A stretch of DNA of 11,426 bases from Bacteroidota bacterium. Lineage in GTDB: Bacteria > Bacteroidota > Bacteroidia > Cytophagales > Cyclobacteriaceae. Shown in pieces: positions 1 to 7,047 of the stretch. The notes under the pieces are model-generated. The model saw only the letters and a list, made by a program, of their open reading frames with translations. It was not told where the DNA came from and searched no databases. The DNA lies in the NCBI GenBank assembly GCA_024643595.1, contig JAHEMS010000066.1, positions 1 to 11,426 of the forward strand, written 5' to 3'. How positions within the stretch are numbered: position 1 is the stretch's first letter; each line of letters begins with the position of its first letter. Both the position numbers and the translations under genes were made by a program.

Positions 1-341
1 AAAATTGTTTTAATCCCAAGTTTTTTGGCAAGTGCTGTCGTTTCGGCAATTCCCTTATCGGATTCGCCCCACCAAACACGATCTGACTGGCTATTTAATT
101 TTATCGATGATGAAGCCGCATTGGCCTGCCAGGCAAACGGCGTTTGAGAAATCCAGTTTATATGATTGCTTAGAAGTGAATTGAACTCTTTTTCTGTCAC
201 CACTTCCTTTCCGGCAACCCAACACACACCTTTTTGTTTCTCCAATGGGGGTTGCTGTGCGTTTGCTGGTAACAGATAGCATAGCGAACATGTAAAGACA
301 ATTACAGATTTAATAACTGCGACGGATTTTCCCTTCAACAT
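1..341 (-). CDS. Secreted glycoside hydrolase TIM-barrel-like protein (N-terminal part, truncated by window edge)
   Basis: This minus-strand reading frame starts with ATG at 341 and is open to the window edge, so 113 residues are visible. Residues 1-28 form a signal peptide: a Lys-containing start, a hydrophobic core VIVFTCSLCYLL, and a PANA/QQ site for signal peptidase I. The mature start has KGVCWVAG (38-44), then HINWISQTPFAWQ (60-72) and WWGESDKGIAETTALAKKLGIKT (90-112). From memory, these match the first strands of Bacteroidota TIM-barrel proteins annotated as glycoside hydrolase family 113-like, which place conserved aromatic and acidic residues near a sugar site. The catalytic part lies outside the window, so neither activity nor substrate can be confirmed. 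The start is 7 bp after the lipB stop, which suggests cotranscription with lipB and the isomerase gene. Confidence 0.62.
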   Translation of the reverse strand, partial: MLKGKSVAVIKSVIVFTCSLCYLLPANAQQPPLEKQKGVCWVAGKEVVTEKEFNSLLSNHINWISQTPFAWQANAASSSIKLNSQSDRVWWGESDKGIAETTALAKKLGIKTI

Positions 342-348
342 GGATGAA

Positions 349-1068
349 CTAATTTACGATTTCCATGCCAAAGAGTTTGGTCATTTTTTCTTTCAAGATG
401 GACTTAACACGTCCTATGTCTTGCTCACTTTTCAACTCCTTATTCAACGAGGTAACAGCTTTGTCTTCTATTCCACAGGGTATAATATACTGGAAGTATT
501 CAAGCATTGTGTTAACATTAAAAGCCAATCCATGCATGGTAACCCAGCGACTTGTTTTGACGCCTAGCGCGCAAATTTTGCGAGCTGTCTTTTCATTTTC
601 GTAATCGACCCACACACCAGTCAGGCCATTAATTCTTCCGGCTTTAATATTGAATTCATCGAGCGTTTGGATAACCGACTCCTCGAGTAATCGCATGTAT
701 TGATGAATATCTGTGAAAAAATTTTCAAGATCAAGAATGGGATAAACAACAATCTGTCCAGGACCATGATAGGTGATATCCCCACCACGATTAATGTGAT
801 AGTAGGTTGCCTCTATGCTATGGAGATCTTCCTTCTTTATCAGGAGGTTTTTTTCTTCGCCACTTTTGCCCAGCGTAAATACGTGGGGGTGTTCGCAAAA
901 AAGCAAATAGTTGTTCGTAATTCGGTGCTCGCTATCAGCTAGCGCACGGTTTTGAATTTTTATATCAACAATGGATTGAAACAAATTGGTCTGATAGTCC
1001 CAGGCTTGTTGGTAATCCATCAAACCCAGATCAAGACATTTGGTTTTTTTGTTCAGGAGCGAATTCAC
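349..1068 (-). CDS. lipB: Octanoyl-[acyl-carrier-protein]:protein N-octanoyltransferase LipB
   Basis: LipB moves the octanoyl group from acyl-ACP to a lysine of lipoyl domains, such as the E2 subunits of 2-oxoacid dehydrogenases and GcvH. It is the first step of endogenous lipoate synthesis in the cytoplasm, before LipA. The 239-residue product has the family signature RGGDITYHGPGQ (94-105), the catalytic lysine in LGVKTSRWVTMHG (Lys171, with His179 close by) and the catalytic cysteine in IIPCGI (Cys198). The start is GTG at 1068. It overlaps the TGA of the upstream isomerase gene as GTGA, which implies translational coupling. The next in-frame ATG (codon 17) would remove the conserved CLDLGLMDYQ start of the domain, so GTG is preferred. 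lipA is not in the window. Confidence 0.95.
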   Translation of the reverse strand: MNSLLNKKTKCLDLGLMDYQQAWDYQTNLFQSIVDIKIQNRALADSEHRITNNYLLFCEHPHVFTLGKSGEEKNLLIKKEDLHSIEATYYHINRGGDITYHGPGQIVVYPILDLENFFTDIHQYMRLLEESVIQTLDEFNIKAGRINGLTGVWVDYENEKTARKICALGVKTSRWVTMHGLAFNVNTMLEYFQYIIPCGIEDKAVTSLNKELKSEQDIGRVKSILKEKMTKLFGMEIVN

Positions 1069-2063
1069 CTGATTTTGGAAAGTTCGTTTTTCAACTGATC
1101 AATGGCTTCTACCGGGGCTGATTCAACGCCATTTTCCTTAGCCAGAAAATAGGAAATCCAGTCGGTGAGATGAATCAGGTAATAATATTGTTCAAGCAAC
1201 GATGCTCCCTCGGCTACAATGTCTATGATTGGGTTGGAACGGCTTTCAAATATCGGGCGGCAAATTTCCATTCTTTTTTCCACCCGCTCATGATCGTGAT
1301 CAGAATACAAATAAATCACCTGCGCGTGCTGGAGTATGTTTTCAGGAAATTGCCATCCGACAATTTCATTATGATTCATTTCAGGAAATGTATTAACGTG
1401 TGCCAGCTGTTTTGCATTTTCATTCAATTGATTTTGAAAACGGGTAGCCATTGCCTTCAATCGTTCATCACAATAAATAATAGGAAGTTTCCCTTTTAGT
1501 TTTTTCGCTATTAATTCAGCTTCCGACTGTATTGCCTTTTCGCCACGATTAAGATATTCAATAGCATTTTCAGTTTCTTTAATGAAAGCGGCACCGATTA
1601 AATTGGTGTGATAGAGCGCAGCGATGAGAGAGATCATCATGTATCCAATATGGCCACGGGAGGTAGTGGAGTCACCAGGAATTTGAATCCAGAGAATATT
1701 ATTTTCTTTGGCTAATTCAAGCATCTTGCCGCCAGAAGTGATGCAAATAATGTGCGCTCGCTTTAACATAGCTTTGCTAATGGAAGAGAGTGTCTCTTCT
1801 GTGTTGCCGCTATAGGAGCATGCAATGAAAAGAGTGTGCGGACTTACAAATTGAGGGATGTTATATCCTTTACTAACGGTGATAGGAATGGGAACGCGAC
1901 CAAATGATAGTGATTCCACTAAGTCGGCACCTATCCCCGAACCTCCCATGCCTGTTATTAATATATTACGTATATCGCTGCCTGGCCGCACCAGATCAAC
2001 GGATTGTACGATCTTCAAAGCATCGGCCAATTGTAGAGTAAAGCCTTCGATTAGTTTCTTCAT
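1065..2063 (-). CDS. Bifunctional phosphoglucose/phosphomannose isomerase
   Basis: The 332-residue protein belongs to the PGI/PMI family of SIS-fold isomerases. These interconvert fructose-6-phosphate with glucose-6-phosphate or mannose-6-phosphate, and so link glycolysis to GDP-mannose and polysaccharide synthesis. The first SIS domain shows GMGGSGIGADL (38-48) and the phosphosugar-binding SYSGNTEET (83-91), followed by SRGHIGYM (135-142). The second half carries NENAKQLAH (214-222) and the diagnostic FPEMNHNEIVGW (226-237), whose Glu228 matches the catalytic glutamate of the family. The C-terminus LTDWISYFLA (299-308) is also typical. Start is ATG at 2063, only 39 bp from the divergent yraN-type gene. 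The stop overlaps the lipB start. Whether both activities are present in vivo is inferred from the family. Confidence 0.9.
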   Translation of the reverse strand: MKKLIEGFTLQLADALKIVQSVDLVRPGSDIRNILITGMGGSGIGADLVESLSFGRVPIPITVSKGYNIPQFVSPHTLFIACSYSGNTEETLSSISKAMLKRAHIICITSGGKMLELAKENNILWIQIPGDSTTSRGHIGYMMISLIAALYHTNLIGAAFIKETENAIEYLNRGEKAIQSEAELIAKKLKGKLPIIYCDERLKAMATRFQNQLNENAKQLAHVNTFPEMNHNEIVGWQFPENILQHAQVIYLYSDHDHERVEKRMEICRPIFESRSNPIIDIVAEGASLLEQYYYLIHLTDWISYFLAKENGVESAPVEAIDQLKNELSKIR

Positions 2064-2073
2064 TCTTTACATG

Positions 2074-2088
2074 ATATATTCAATATAT
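2074..2088. repeat. 15-bp AT-rich perfect palindrome between divergent genes
   Basis: The arms ATATATT and AATATAT are perfect inverted repeats around one C. They fill about 40% of the 39-bp gap between the isomerase and yraN-type starts. This could be an operator shared by both genes, or simply AT-rich promoter DNA where short palindromes are common. No known regulator motif is recognised. Confidence 0.4.
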
Positions 2089-2117
2089 AAAGGTAGAATA
2101 TTATGATCAGCGATAAA
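2088..2117 (-). promoter_or_regulatory. Weak candidate promoter for the isomerase-lipB operon
   Basis: On the minus strand TACCTTTA (2095 to 2088) matches the Bacteroidota -7 box TAnnTTTG in all but the last base. A TTTA at 2117-2114, 18 bases upstream, could serve as a degenerate -33 element and lies inside the yraN-type gene. The implied leader is about 15-20 bases. The spacer is slightly short and the -33 box imperfect, so this is tentative. Confidence 0.25.
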
Positions 2118-2459
2118 ATCAAAAAAGGGAAGGAAGCCGAAGATGTGGCGGCCGAATATTTAAAGTCGAAGGGTTATGAAATCGTACAACGGAACTACAG
2201 ACACAAGCGATCAGAAATTGATTTAATTGTTCGTAAAGATAAATGGCTGGTGTTCGTGGAGGTCAAGATGCGATCTTCTGATAAATTTGGCTATCCGGAA
2301 GAGTTTGTCGATTATCAGAAAAGAAAGAATGTGATATTTGGAGCTGAGCATTATACCTATGAGCATAACTATAATGGAAATATGCGATTTGATGTTGTAG
2401 CCATCAGCATGCGTCAGGACGTTCCAGACATCCGGCACTTTGAAGATGCATTTTACTAA
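2103..2459 (+). CDS. YraN family (UPF0102) nuclease-fold protein
   Basis: The 118-residue protein matches the YraN/UPF0102 family, small cytoplasmic proteins with a restriction-endonuclease-like (PD-(D/E)xK) fold, related to Holliday junction resolvases by fold only. Visible family features are GKEAEDVAAEYLKSKGYEIV (9-28), RNYRHKRSEIDLI (30-42), VFVEVKMR (50-57) and MRFDVVAI (94-101). Glu38, Asp40, Glu53 and Lys55 form the expected E-x-D...E-x-K metal-binding set. No enzymatic role is firmly established for the family. It starts with ATG at 2103, is transcribed alone on the plus strand, and converges on the MORN-repeat gene with 42 bp between the stops. No obvious terminator hairpin is seen in that gap. 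Confidence 0.88.
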   Translation: MISDKIKKGKEAEDVAAEYLKSKGYEIVQRNYRHKRSEIDLIVRKDKWLVFVEVKMRSSDKFGYPEEFVDYQKRKNVIFGAEHYTYEHNYNGNMRFDVVAISMRQDVPDIRHFEDAFY

Positions 2460-2501
2460 TGGAACAGGATGGTTTTTACAATAAGAAACGCTCCCATAAA
2501 A

Positions 2502-3317
2502 TCATCTTGAAAAAATCTCTTTTCCTTTCTCGTCCCACTCTTTGCGAACATAAGGTCTGGCTACTTTCTCAAAAGGTTCTTTGGGATAGGTAATAATTTT
2601 TTTACGTTTCCCATTCGGATAATTTTCAATCCAATCATTTACGCGTTCATCCCAGTGGTATTCTCCCTGCACGGCAATTTGTCCGTTTTCATGGAAGAGA
2701 TAATAATACCCTTCCTTTTCTCCATATTCGATTGGGGTAATCTCCTTTAATTTGGTGCGTTCATTGGGATCGTAGTAGGTTACCAGTGATTCCTTTGGCC
2801 AGCCTTTATAGTATTTCTCTTTATCTTCTACCAGGTTATTGCGATCGTACCGCATCCATCGGCCATGCTTGGTTCCTTTATAGAATATGCCCTCTTCAAG
2901 GAGGATGTCTCCCATCATTTTTTTATAGGGTCCATGAGCCAACACGCCCTTTTTCGTATCAAAAGCCGCGTTGGTTGTTCTGCGTAATTCTTTGCGCGTA
3001 AAGTCATACCAGTAAACATCGCGTGCAAAACCAGTGGGAACATCAGGTTTCTTTAACACATAGAATAATTCGATGACCATCTTGTCGCCGAATCCTTTGC
3101 GGGTAAACCCCTTTTTGGTTTTGATTCCGTAATAAACTTTGCGTTTGGGTTTTTTCTTTTTGGTTGGAATAGGTTCTTCTTTTTGATCAAGTTCCAGTAA
3201 AGTGAAGGGTCTGTCCGTATCAAAAGTAAACTGGCCTTCCTGCACATTGGGTTTTTGCTGTGCATGAAGGCCAGTTGATATAGCTACAATAAAAAATATA
3301 ACAATGAATCTGATCAT
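2502..3317 (-). CDS. Secreted MORN-repeat (YwqK-like) protein of unknown function
   Basis: The 271-residue product has a clear signal peptide (MIRFIVIFFIVAISTGLHAQ, cut near residue 20), so it is probably periplasmic or surface-exposed. A linker around 41-61 is Lys-rich (PTKKKKPKRK at 51-60). The second half has degenerate MORN-type repeats with the G-x-Y/W-x-x-Y-x-x-G pattern: GIFYKGTKHGRWMRYD (143-158), KYYKGWPKESLVTYYD (168-183), GEKEGYYYLFHENGQIAVQG (199-218) and NDWIENYPNGKRK (227-239). Proteins with such repeats are often auto-annotated as 'YwqK family antitoxin', but a signal peptide and no partner toxin argue against that role here. Its specific function is unknown. It lies 67 bp downstream of htpG on the same strand and has its own candidate promoter. 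Confidence 0.75.
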   Translation of the reverse strand: MIRFIVIFFIVAISTGLHAQQKPNVQEGQFTFDTDRPFTLLELDQKEEPIPTKKKKPKRKVYYGIKTKKGFTRKGFGDKMVIELFYVLKKPDVPTGFARDVYWYDFTRKELRRTTNAAFDTKKGVLAHGPYKKMMGDILLEEGIFYKGTKHGRWMRYDRNNLVEDKEKYYKGWPKESLVTYYDPNERTKLKEITPIEYGEKEGYYYLFHENGQIAVQGEYHWDERVNDWIENYPNGKRKKIITYPKEPFEKVARPYVRKEWDEKGKEIFSR

Positions 3318-3340
3318 GCTTCGAATAAACGAAGGTAGGA

Positions 3341-3373
3341 AAAAATTATTTTCCCATCCTTTTCAAAAGCAAA
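3341..3373 (-). promoter_or_regulatory. Candidate promoter for the MORN-repeat gene
   Basis: On the minus strand a TTTG at 3373-3370 is followed after 21 bases by TAATTTTT at 3348-3341. This matches the Bacteroidota consensus TTTG-N(19-21)-TAnnTTTG in all but the last base. The implied leader before the ATG at 3317 is about 15-20 bases. An AT-only-looped inverted repeat (GGAAAA/TTTTCC, 3338-3354) overlaps the -7 box but is too weak to call a terminator. Confidence 0.42.
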
Positions 3374-3384
3374 GACCGCATTGA

Positions 3385-5292
3385 TTATCCCACCAATTCT
3401 ACGCTTCGTTTAATGAAGTTGGTCAAGTCTGCACCGGTAAGCAGATTCTGCGAGAGCAAGGCGAGATCATAAACCTGTTTGGCAAGTTTGGTCTTATGTT
3501 CTTCGTTTTCTGCTTTTAAAATTTTTTGAACAAGTGCATGATTGCCATTGATCGCCACATTATAGCTGTCAGGCATATTGCCCATAAAGCCATACATGCC
3601 TCCACCTCCACCAGTACGGTTCATGTCTTTCATTCTGCGCATCCACTCACTCATGGTGATGGTAACAGGAAGGTCATCCGGTGATAAAGACTCAACGGCA
3701 ACGGTCATGCTCTTGTTATTGATGGCAGTTTCAAAAATATTTTTCACAGATTCTTCTTCTTCCTTGCTGAGTACGCTGGCAACGGCGCTATCTTTTGCAA
3801 TCAGCTTTTCAATGGTTTCACTATCAACACGCTTTAGCTGGGTCTTTTCCAGTTTCTGTTCAAGGTGATTAATAAAGTGACTATCCAAAACACCATCCAT
3901 CACAAGCACATCATAGGCGCGGTTGTTGGCAATTTCAATGAAACCATGTTGCTTATTTACATCTGACGCATAGAGGTAAACCACATTTTTATCTTTATCA
4001 GTCTGGTTTGGCTTTACCTTATCCTCATATTCCTTCAAGGTGAAATATTTTCCGTCTGTATTTTTCAATAAAGCGAACTCCTTAGCTTTTTCAGCAAACT
4101 TTTCATCGCTTATGATTCCATATTTCACAAATACGCTGATGTCGTCCCATTTCTTTTCAAATTCAGTGCGGTCTTTGATGAACATATCCACCAATTTGTC
4201 AGCAACTTTTTTCGTGATATGTGAGCTGATCTTCTTTACACTGGCATCACTCTGTAAATAACTGCGAGAAACATTTAAAGGGATATCCGGGGAGTCTAAT
4301 ACACCATGAAGCAGCATTAAAAAATCGGGCACCACATCTTTCACTTCATCAGTGATAAATACCTGCCGGGAATACAATTGAATTTTATTGCGTTGCATTT
4401 CAAAATCATTTTTGATTTTGGGGAAATACAATACGCCGGTAAGATTGAAGGGATAGTCCACGTTCAAATGAATCCAGAAGAGAGGATCTTCTGTAAAGGG
4501 ATACAGCTCTTTATAAAACGCTAAATAGTCTTCATCTTTTAATTCGAGCGGAGCCTTGGTCCAGATGGGGGAGGTATTGTTGATGATACGATCAGAGGTT
4601 ACCGTTTTGTATTTTGGCTTGTTGTCTTTATCAACGCCATCTTCAACACTATCCTCTTTAGTACCAAACTTGATTTCTACCGGCAGAAATTTGCAATATT
4701 TCTCCAGAATGCCTTTTAGACGAAACTCGTCCAGAAACTCTTCGGAGTCTGCATTAATATGAAGGATAACATCTGTTCCCCGTGCTTCTTTAGCAGTATC
4801 AAACAGTTCAAATTCGGTGGAACCATCACATTCCCAACGCGTGGCGTCTTTTCCTTCTTCTTTAAAGGACTTTGAAATTACTTCGACTTTATCGGACACC
4901 ATAAATGCGGAGTAAAACCCTAAACCAAATTTTCCTATGATGTCCTTGGCATCGCCTTTGTCTTTAAATTTTTCAACAAATTCTGCCGCCCCGGAAAAAG
5001 CAATCTGGTTAATGTATTTTTTAATCTCTTCGGAGGTCATCCCAAGACCTTTGTCACTTACCGTGATGGTCTTTTGCTTTTTATCGAAACTGACCTCGAT
5101 TTTAAGATCCCCTAATTCACCGTTGAATTCGCCAATGGAAGCCAGCTTCTTTAGCTTCTGCGTTGCATCAACGGCGTTACTCACCAGTTCACGCAGAAAG
5201 ATTTCGTGATCAGAATAGAGGAATTTTTTAATAATAGGGAAGATATTCTCAGTATGGATGGAAATGGATCCTTTCTCAGCTACAGTTGTCAT
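3385..5292 (-). CDS. htpG: Molecular chaperone HtpG (Hsp90 family)
   Basis: HtpG is the bacterial Hsp90, a cytoplasmic ATP-dependent dimeric chaperone acting with the DnaK system. The 635-residue protein has all GHKL ATPase motifs in the N-terminal domain: ELVSNAVDATQKL (35-47, Glu35 for hydrolysis and Asn39 for Mg), VSDKGLGM (78-85, Asp80 binds adenine) and GKFGLGFYSAFMV (120-132). The middle domain shows SPIWTKAP (241-248) and LNVSRSYLQ (339-347), whose Arg343 corresponds to the ATP gamma-phosphate contact. The dimerisation domain ends at RSVELVG. A five-glycine stretch (561-565) sits in a flexible segment of the C-terminal domain. Length is normal for Bacteroidota. Start ATG at 5292. It is preceded by a 110-bp gap after RNase G that holds promoter and operator candidates, so it is likely its own heat-responsive unit. 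Confidence 0.97.
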   Translation of the reverse strand: MTTVAEKGSISIHTENIFPIIKKFLYSDHEIFLRELVSNAVDATQKLKKLASIGEFNGELGDLKIEVSFDKKQKTITVSDKGLGMTSEEIKKYINQIAFSGAAEFVEKFKDKGDAKDIIGKFGLGFYSAFMVSDKVEVISKSFKEEGKDATRWECDGSTEFELFDTAKEARGTDVILHINADSEEFLDEFRLKGILEKYCKFLPVEIKFGTKEDSVEDGVDKDNKPKYKTVTSDRIINNTSPIWTKAPLELKDEDYLAFYKELYPFTEDPLFWIHLNVDYPFNLTGVLYFPKIKNDFEMQRNKIQLYSRQVFITDEVKDVVPDFLMLLHGVLDSPDIPLNVSRSYLQSDASVKKISSHITKKVADKLVDMFIKDRTEFEKKWDDISVFVKYGIISDEKFAEKAKEFALLKNTDGKYFTLKEYEDKVKPNQTDKDKNVVYLYASDVNKQHGFIEIANNRAYDVLVMDGVLDSHFINHLEQKLEKTQLKRVDSETIEKLIAKDSAVASVLSKEEEESVKNIFETAINNKSMTVAVESLSPDDLPVTITMSEWMRRMKDMNRTGGGGGMYGFMGNMPDSYNVAINGNHALVQKILKAENEEHKTKLAKQVYDLALLSQNLLTGADLTNFIKRSVELVG

Positions 5293-5310
5293 AATTTCAG
5301 ATTTAATAAA

Positions 5311-5339
5311 ACAATATATGCGAACACTCCAGAATCAAA
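5311..5339 (-). promoter_or_regulatory. Candidate htpG promoter
   Basis: On the minus strand TTTG (5339-5336) is followed after 17 bases by TATATTGT (5318-5311). This is close to the -7 consensus TAnnTTTG but imperfect, and the spacer is shorter than usual. The predicted start would give a leader of roughly 15 bases before the ATG at 5292. It could equally be a promoter for an alternative sigma factor. Confidence 0.32.
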
Positions 5340-5347
5340 TGGTGTTC
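5322..5347. promoter_or_regulatory. Dyad GAACAC-N14-GTGTTC upstream of htpG (operator candidate)
   Basis: Perfect 6-bp inverted arms, GAACAC at 5322-5327 and GTGTTC at 5342-5347, are separated by 14 bases and bracket the candidate -33 box. The half-site spacing (20 bp centre to centre, about two helical turns) would suit a dimeric regulator. It is not the CIRCE element: the arms and spacing differ. The regulator is unknown. Confidence 0.35.
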
Positions 5348-5360
5348 CAAAATAAAGTAA

Positions 5361-5375
5361 ATGACAGGATGACAG
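5361..5375. repeat. Tandem ATGACAG repeat upstream of htpG
   Basis: Two identical copies of ATGACAG lie at 5361-5367 and 5369-5375 with an 8-bp period (TGTCAT-CC-TGTCAT when read in the htpG direction). They sit 22 bases upstream of the candidate -33 box, in non-coding DNA. The position suits an activator site or an alternative-sigma element for heat-shock control. This is inferred from location only. Confidence 0.4.
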
Positions 5376-5402
5376 ATGAATCCCGCAGAATATGCGTAAA
5401 AG

Positions 5403-6986
5403 CTATTCGTCTTCTGGGCTAGCTATACTTTTATGACCAATATCAATTTGTTCCCCATCCTTATTCAAAAAGTGAAATTCTGTTATCCCCAGCGAACTGT
5501 CTTTCACCAGGTTTATCCATTTTTTGTATTTGAAGAATAGCCTGACTCTTTTCGAAATAATCCCTTTTGTATAATACGCAAATAGGAAAGGATGCAAAGC
5601 AAGCACGAGATTGCTCTCATTTTGCTTAATGTAAAGATGCTCTATATGTTCTTCGATCTGATCAGTGATTAAAATACTTGCCGATATGCTGCCTGAACCA
5701 TTGCAGGTAGGACATACTTCCTTGGTGGCAATATTCATCTGCGGGCGAACGCGCTCGCGGGTGATCTGCATTAATCCAAACTTTGAAAGTTGAAGTACTG
5801 TATGCTTGGCGCGATCCAGTTCCATCTCTTCCTTCATGGCGTTATAAATCATTCTTTTATTGTCTGCATTACGCATGTCAATAAAATCAACCACAATTAT
5901 ACCACCCATGTCGCGCAGGCGTAACTGGCGAGCAACCTCTTTGGCGGCTTCAATATTTACAGAAAGGGCTGTGGTTTCCTGATTCTCCTCCCGGTTTGAT
6001 TTATTTCCACTATTCACGTCAATGACGTGAAGGGCTTCGGTGTGTTCTATAATTAGATAACCGCCACCTCGTAAACTTACGGTTTGTCCAAAAGCTGACT
6101 TAATCTGCTTCTCAATTCCATAGTGCTCAAAGATTTTGGCTTTTCCGGTGTAAATTTTTACGATTTTCTCCTTATCTGGTGCATTGGCGCGGATGTAGCC
6201 TTTAACCTCTTCAAAAATCTTTTTGTCATCAACGTGAACGTTGTCAAACGATTCATTAAGTACATCTCTAAGCACAGATGATGTTTTGCTTAGCTCACCA
6301 ATTACTTTATCCCGTGGGTTTCCTTCTACTATCCGGGAAACTCCTTCTTCCCAGGTTTTAACCAGGTTGCGCAAATCTTTGTCCAATTCCGCCACCTCTT
6401 TGCCTTCTGCAACAGTTCGTATGATTACCCCGAAGTTTTCGGGTTTGATGGATTGTATTAATCGCTGAAGGCGCTTGCGTTCTTCGCTGCTTGAAATGCG
6501 CTTTGAAACATTTACCCCGGATGAAAAGGGCACCAATACCAGGTATCGGCCTGCTATTGACAACTCGCACGAAAGTCGCGGACCTTTGGTGGAAATAGGT
6601 TCTTTCACCACCTGAACCGGCAATAGCTGGTTTCGGGAAAGCTGCTGGCTTATTTTGCCATGCTTATCTATTTCTTTTTCGAGCTGGAATTTATCCAGCT
6701 TACCTCCGGTAACCTTTCTGGAACGAACAAGTTTGGTGAATTTTTGTAACGAGCTGAATTTAGGTCCAAGATCCAGGTAGTGAAGGAATGCATCCTTTTC
6801 GTATCCTATATCAATGAAAGCTGCATTCAGCCCCTGAACAACCTTTTTTACGGTGCCCAGATAAATATCACCAACCACAAACTTGCTTCCTCCCTGATCT
6901 TCATGGAATTCTACAAGCTGTTTGTTCTTAAGAAGGGCTATGCGACATCCGTCCTGAGTAGCACTAATAATTAGTTCATTACTCAA
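5403..6986 (-). CDS. rng: Ribonuclease E/G family endoribonuclease (RNase G)
   Basis: RNase E/G enzymes cut single-stranded RNA near 5' monophosphorylated ends, in rRNA maturation and mRNA decay. The 527-residue protein lacks the long degradosome scaffold of RNase E, so it is RNase G-like. An S1 domain covers roughly 35-130 (VGDIYLGTVKKVVQGLNAAFIDIG, split here by an inserted basic stretch 75-120). The catalytic DNase I-like region has ALHVIDVNSG (318-327, Asp323) and GGIIVVDFIDM (361-371, Asp367), the Mg-binding aspartates. The Zn-link cysteines are in CPTC (425-428). The start is TTG at 6986: an in-frame stop lies two codons upstream, no in-frame ATG is near, and the MSNELII start it gives is the conserved family N-terminus. 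It is probably cotranscribed from the HU-TPR-small protein genes upstream. Confidence 0.95.
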   Translation of the reverse strand: MSNELIISATQDGCRIALLKNKQLVEFHEDQGGSKFVVGDIYLGTVKKVVQGLNAAFIDIGYEKDAFLHYLDLGPKFSSLQKFTKLVRSRKVTGGKLDKFQLEKEIDKHGKISQQLSRNQLLPVQVVKEPISTKGPRLSCELSIAGRYLVLVPFSSGVNVSKRISSSEERKRLQRLIQSIKPENFGVIIRTVAEGKEVAELDKDLRNLVKTWEEGVSRIVEGNPRDKVIGELSKTSSVLRDVLNESFDNVHVDDKKIFEEVKGYIRANAPDKEKIVKIYTGKAKIFEHYGIEKQIKSAFGQTVSLRGGGYLIIEHTEALHVIDVNSGNKSNREENQETTALSVNIEAAKEVARQLRLRDMGGIIVVDFIDMRNADNKRMIYNAMKEEMELDRAKHTVLQLSKFGLMQITRERVRPQMNIATKEVCPTCNGSGSISASILITDQIEEHIEHLYIKQNESNLVLALHPFLFAYYTKGIISKRVRLFFKYKKWINLVKDSSLGITEFHFLNKDGEQIDIGHKSIASPEDE

Positions 6987-7047
6987 AACTTAAAAATTTA
7001 AACCGCCAATCCATACTATAATTTTAGATGATTTGGGGTGATGTTAA

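Noticed and set aside
91..291. Minus-strand 66-residue frame at the left end.
   Set aside because: It overlaps in another frame the signal-peptide and TIM-barrel gene (341 to 1), which has clear motifs.
1170..1499. Plus-strand 109-residue frame antisense to the isomerase gene.
   Set aside because: The opposite strand encodes conserved PGI/PMI motifs; the antisense frame has no family features.
2459..2593. Short plus-strand frame starting at ATG 2459 (TAATG overlap with the yraN-type stop), about 44 codons.
   Set aside because: It runs antisense into the MORN-repeat gene, has no recognisable domain, and short frames of this size are expected by chance.
3338..3354. Inverted repeat GGAAAA-N5-TTTTCC after htpG as a possible terminator.
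   Set aside because: The stem is only 6 bp and mostly A-T, has no following T tract, and overlaps a better promoter candidate.
3598..3612. Five-glycine stretch in HtpG (residues 561-565) as a sign of frameshift or fusion.
   Set aside because: The frame continues through normal C-terminal Hsp90 sequence; glycine-rich flexible segments are compatible with this domain.
5387..5395. Small CGCA/TGCG hairpin after the RNase G stop.
   Set aside because: A 4-bp stem without a T run is too weak to call a terminator.
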